NCBI GenBank assembly: GCA_035772735.1
Contig: JASDFA010000016.1
Location: forward strand, 143,976,501-144,040,500
Length of the DNA: 64,000 nt
Reading direction: 5' to 3'
Origin: Datura wrightii
Taxonomy: Eukaryota; Streptophyta; Magnoliopsida; Solanales; Solanaceae
Below the pieces are notes generated by a model, which was not told the origin of the DNA, made no database searches, and saw only the letters and a list, made by a program, of their open reading frames with translations. Position numbers and translations under genes: made by a program. Within the stretch, counting starts at the first letter, position 1. Every line of letters starts with the position of its first letter. This document shows positions 60,048 to 64,000 of this stretch, piece by piece.

Positions 60048-60425
60048 TGTCACACCCCAAAACTGAATTAGGGCGCAACTGACATTCGATTCTAGATTGA
60101 TCAAGAAACCGGCTATATAACATCTATAATTGTGACACTGAGGCCGACCAAACCGCATGTCATTATCAATTAAAATAGATATTGGACCTATACGGTCTCA
60201 ACAATAATGAATAAACAACTGGAAAGCCGACAAGGCTACGATAAAGCTAAACTGAGCAATGAAAAGCCGACAAGGCTATACAACGGAACTAACTATACAA
60301 ACTAGTCCACATAAGCTTCTAAAGAATAAACAAACTAAAATGCACGGAACAGGACCCCATCCTATCCATATTATACACAAAACTCAAAATTATCAAAACT
60401 AGGACATGACTCCTTAAAGTATGCC
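60048..60425 (-). repeat. Reversed LTR fragment beginning TGTCACACCCC (family R)
   Basis: TGTCACACCCCAAAACTG is followed by GCCGACAAGGCTA (twice) and GGAACAGGACCCC, landmarks also in 48023-48520. It is truncated after about 380 bp, where copia sequence begins. No target duplication is seen because the far end is missing. Confidence 0.6.
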
Positions 60426-60439
60426 GACTTCATAAGTCA

Positions 60440-61482
60440 ATTGATGGCCTTAAACAATCTTCTAGACCATGGTATTTGCATTTTATAATGCGATCATATC
60501 ATATGATTTTATTATGGTTCATGAAGATCATTGTGCAAAGATCTAAAGGTAAGTTTGTGATCTTATCACTATATATAGACGACATACTTGTAGCTACAAG
60601 TGACATTGAGTATGTAAAAGAAATAAAAAGGTAGTTATCATCTACATTTGAGATGAAAAACACGTGTGAAGCATCATACATTCTTAGAGTTAAGATTTCA
60701 AGAGATTGTTCGAAAAAATGTTATCTCTTTCACAAGAACTTTACATTAAGAAAGTTCTTGAGTGTTTAATATGCAAGACTGCAAACCCATAAACGCTCCT
60801 ATTTCTAAAAGTGATGTTTAAATGGGATGATGTGGACTCAAACCCACAAGAGAAGGAAAAAATGAGATAGGTTCCTAATATCAATGTAATTAAAAGTCTA
60901 ATGTATGCTATGTTATGTACTATACTTGACATCTATTACGTTGTTAGGCTAGTTAGCAGATTTCAATCTGATCCAGGACAACAACACTGGAAAAGCAGTC
61001 AAAAAGATATTGAGATATCTTAAAGTCACAGTCGAATATTCCTTATGTTACGAAGAAAATGATCTACAACTCAAAAGTTACACTGATACTAATTGGAGAG
61101 AATATTTAGATGAGAGAAGATTCACCTCTAGACATGTATTCTTGCTTAACAATGACGTCATATCATGGAGTAACAAGAAGTAGTTATGCATAGTTTCAGC
61201 AGCTACGCAAGAAGCTGTTTGGATTAAATATTTTATGGGACATTTGGACGTGAATAACAATACGATTGATCCAGTAACCATCAATTGTGATAGCCAAGTT
61301 GCAATAGCTTATAAAACATATTGATATTAAGTATAATTTTATTAGAGACGTGAATGTAAAATAGAAAGTGAACGTGAAATACATATCTGCACATCAAATG
61401 ATAGCAGATCCCTTAACAAAACTCATAGCATGTGATGCTTATGAAAGACATGTGAAGTCGTCGAGTTTGCGTAAATGCTAAT
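60440..61482 (+). pseudogene. Ty1/copia reverse transcriptase-RNase H remnant
   Basis: It reads GLKQSSRPWYLHFI, then KGKFVILSLYIDDILVATS with the catalytic YIDD box intact (60572-60583), then SSTFEMK. After several frameshifts comes the RNase H end: VSAATQEAVWIKYF, DSQVAIAY and ADPLTK near 61405. Stops (for example TAG at 60633 and 61182) make it non-functional. The gag, protease and integrase parts are absent, so the element is 5'-truncated. Short frames on the opposite strand here are shadows. Confidence 0.85.
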
Positions 61483-62528
61483 GTATTTATATTTTATTTT
61501 GTCTTAATCATGTTCATTTAAATTTACATTATTGAAGTTAATGTTAGTTTATGTCTAATTATCTATACTTGTTGGTTCATTTATTTATAATATTATACAT
61601 AAATTCTTAGTATAAGAAGTATGTCAGACAAGCAAAAGATTGTCCTATTCGCACGGGAAAGCGTCTGTATTGTTTAAGAGACAAATAGAGATGAGATAAT
61701 TATAAACTAATTATTATCAGAAGTAATAATACAAGAGAGCTAAAGTTTTTTAAGAATGCGTATGTTTTTGTATTTAATCATATGTGATTAAAATGAGTTA
61801 GTCTGTTCTTAATGTCAGATGTGAGTTTTTTTTATGAATAAAATAATTAAGTAGATTTATGAACACAAAGTTAGACATGAGTTGTCTGAACTATCATCTG
61901 TATAGTATTTAATTTTAAAGGATATACGCTCTATGGGAAAGGAGTTGATATTGTGATACATGTTTCATACCATGTATGCATATAATGACCCATAGGACAA
62001 TACAAGTTTAAATCTCTACTTATTATCGTGTGAAGCCCCCAAAATTATAAGTAATTTTTCTTTACATTATATCCTCATGACTTTAATCAGTTTTTTGATA
62101 TTAAATTTGATTTTTGCTATCTTAGAATTTGGCCGTCAAGAGATTATGCTTGATATGGTCTGGCAGGATATCTCTACAAAGACATATCACGTTGAGATTA
62201 AGAGAATCATGATATGATATGAGAAAAATCATTAAGTATTATCACTTTAATTGTGTTCGTTGATTGGTCTTTTATGTTATGTTTTAGACAAGAACACAAT
62301 GATGAACTCAAATTTTAAAACAAAGATTGTGTAATATGAATGTGATAAATGATCTAGGGTACAACATAATATAATCTATTCTAAGTTTCATTGATCAAAA
62401 TGATATACATTCTTAATAGAAATATAGCAATAAAGCTCTCAAATATGCATTGGTCACGCGATCTAGTCATCAAGTATGAAAGTTACATAATAGCAAGAAG
62501 AGTTGACCCACTATGTGTGAGTGGGAGA
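61483..62528 (+). other. 3' untranslated region of the copia remnant
   Basis: Non-coding stretch between the copia RNase H end and its probable polypurine tract AGTGGGAGA (62520-62528). No other feature recognised. Confidence 0.5.
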
Positions 62529-62612
62529 TGAAGGAATATACTAGATTGAGGTCAATCATGTGGGTCAATCCGGATTCATATAAATAATCAATAAATTTAT
62601 ATATATATATAT

Positions 62613-62644
<32 letters not shown>

Positions 62645-62848
62645 TTATTATATATTTAATTTAAATTAAAAGAATGAAAGGACACAACGGTTAGGACTCC
62701 TCCAAAACTAGTGTCTTGCATGATTGCATCCTTTAAATAAAAAAGGGGAACCTTTGTGTTTTTTCTACGTGAACTGAAAAACCAACAGTTTGCTGATAAA
62801 CTTCTCCTTCTTCCTCCTTCATTTCCTGTAAAGTTCCGTGAAGATTTT
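62529..62848 (+). repeat. Probable copia 3' LTR, start
   Basis: It begins TGAAGGAATATACTAG directly after a purine-rich tract and has TATAAATA at 62579-62586. It holds a TA/GATA microsatellite (62599-62644). A TRIM element interrupts it at 62849. The right end was not located. Confidence 0.5.
62599..62644. repeat. (TA)n(GATA)n microsatellite
   Basis: A TA run (62599-62615) is followed by about seven GATA units (62616-62644). Confidence 0.9.
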
Positions 62849-63202
62849 TGTTGAAAAATGAAAAAAGTCTCACATTGGTAGTTAATGAGATGGGTAGTCT
62901 CCTTGTATGAATTTGGACAATCCTCTCCTCATAAGCTAACTTTTGGAGTTGAGTTAGGCCCAACATCAATTTCTTTACATGACATTGGAGCAGAACCCAT
63001 CTCACCCGATGTTAGGCCCCCAAAATAAAATTGCAAATGCACTAGATGTCCAATCCTGAGCGTGAGGTGGAGTGTTGAAGAATGATAAAAATCCCACATT
63101 GGTAGTTAATAAGATGAGTGGTTTTCTTATATGGACTTGGGCAATTCTCCCCTCATAAGTTAGCTTTTGGGTTAAGTTAGGCCGAGGATCCATTTTCTTA
63201 CA
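62849..63202 (+). mobile_element. Complete TRIM element, 354 bp
   Basis: 5' LTR 62849-62979 (131 bp) and 3' LTR 63073-63202 (130 bp) both start TGTTGAA and end CTTTACA or CTTACA, and share the CCCACATTGGTAGTTAAT-type core. The interior is 93 bp. It starts with TGACATTGGAGCAG, a decayed tRNA-Met primer site (8 of 12 bases of TGGTATCAGAGC), and ends with purine-rich GTGAGGTGGAG (63062-63072). ATTTT flanks both ends (62844-62848, 63203-63207). It is non-coding; mobilisation in trans is implied. Confidence 0.85.
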
Positions 63203-63533
63203 ATTTTTGTGAAGATTTCTTCTTCGAAAAGTGTTGAAACAACTTTAATAAGGTACATTTTAAATTGTGACTTTATACGATGTAGTTGGTCTTTCTATGT
63301 GATTACAATATTTGATTAGTAAAACTAATTCAATGATCCTTTAAGTGTGTTTAATTCGATTCTTCAATTCTAAATCAGGTGAAGAATATATACGTGGTTA
63401 AATAGATCAAAATGCACTAATTTTGTATTGACATAATAAAGAGCTAACATCGGAGAAAAATCTTGGAGACACTAAGATCAAATTCTACTTCTACAGTCAC
63501 ATACAAATATACAATATACTACAATGTAATCAG
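63203..63533. other. Non-coding sequence after TRIM
   Basis: This is probably the remainder of the copia LTR followed by unassigned DNA. I see no boundaries, repeats or coding potential. Confidence 0.4.
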
Positions 63534-63677
63534 GTGCAAGAAGGAGAGAACAAGGAATTCATTGATCAATATGTGATGAAATGTGAATTTTTAGTTGCGT
63601 CATTACTCGATAATAAACTCAAATTGCATGAACTACATTTGAAGCTATTTCTTGACACAACACCTAGTACAAGTTAG
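63534..63677 (+). CDS. Unrecognised exon-like open stretch (47 codons and stop)
   Basis: After ATGTAATCAG, a possible splice acceptor, an open stretch reads EGENKEFIDQYVMKCEFLVA, then LLDNKLKLHELHLKLFLD, and ends in TAG. Its composition is protein-like and unlike the AT-rich surroundings. There is no ATG in a good context. It could be the last exon of a host gene or of a decayed transposon gene. I cannot name it. The matching upstream exons were not found. Confidence 0.25.
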   Translation: MQEGENKEFIDQYVMKCEFLVASLLDNKLKLHELHLKLFLDTTPSTS

Positions 63678-64000
63678 CTGAAAGCTAATTCATGCTCATA
63701 TCATGGTTTCACAAAATTATGATGATAAAGCCTTTTAGTTTTTTGCACTTTAATTTGTCTTATTTTCTCATATAAAGAGATGAACTATTATTAGATTGGA
63801 GAAAAAAAAACAGAATGGCGCAAAAATAAAAGCGGATGAAGAATGACATAAATTCCTCAGATCTCAGCACCAAGAGTATCGCATGATGTGTTGCTGGACA
63901 ATTAATTTCCTCGGAGAAGATAAAGCGTCGATGCAGATTTTGTTAAAGTAAGCTAACAGCCTAACACACATTTAAACACGTGCTCTTGGCTTTTGCTTGT
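63678..64000. other. Unassigned sequence to window end
   Basis: No ORF, repeat terminus or RNA gene recognised. Confidence 0.4.

Overview
The window is nuclear DNA of a flowering plant, probably a eudicot and most likely Solanaceae. The family call is inference from the retrotransposon types and from the style of the one host gene. Most of it is nested LTR-retrotransposon debris. I recognise only one apparently intact host gene, an eight-exon bHLH transcription factor at 55085-59342.

Region 1 (1-21.8 kb) is a minus-strand Ty3/gypsy chromovirus (Tekay/Del-like). Its LTR lies at 1-3583, and its decayed integrase, RT/RNase H, protease and gag lie at 3584-7687. Several later insertions cut it. 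They are a solo LTR at 1499-3084, a reversed LTR piece from 7688, a solo LTR at 8478-10985, the 3' half of a tRNA-Asp-primed LTR element (about 11.1-14.3 kb), and a complete 5.9-kb non-autonomous member of that same family (14347-20228). A second copy of the chromovirus LTR flanks the last one (14304-14346 and 20234-about 21820).

Region 2 (21.8-44.0 kb) holds plus-strand chromoviruses in tandem: integrase/chromodomain fragment, LTR, full-length broken gag-pol, LTR. The last LTR is split by a complete 11.6-kb chromovirus (31860-43418, target duplication CTTAC). That element carries its own nested solo LTR (39289-40706, target duplication TATGT).

Region 3 (44.0-53.2 kb) is AT-rich and made of DNA transposons. 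It has Helitron-like termini, including an apparent head-to-tail pair at 46591-52855, and a reading frame resembling an RPA/OB-fold protein that a 2.7-kb solo LTR interrupts. It also has an 858-bp foldback element and a 197-bp hAT-type MITE with a perfect 8-bp duplication.

Region 4 (53.2-64.0 kb) contains the bHLH gene (515 codons, similar to the Arabidopsis bHLH041 type). Downstream are a reversed LTR fragment, a broken Ty1/copia RT-RNase H remnant with a probable 3' LTR, and a complete 354-bp TRIM element with an ATTTT target duplication.

The most interesting signal is structural. In the tRNA-Asp family a perfect hairpin with a four-purine loop sits 5-6 nt before a purine-rich AAGTGTGGGGT tract. 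This occurs at the 3' polypurine tract and again about 1.6 kb upstream. The internal hairpins of the two copies differ in stem sequence but still pair. The chromoviruses carry an analogous hairpin before their own polypurine tract. LTR boundaries, target duplications and splice sites were read directly. Family names rest on recognised motifs and were not checked by database search.
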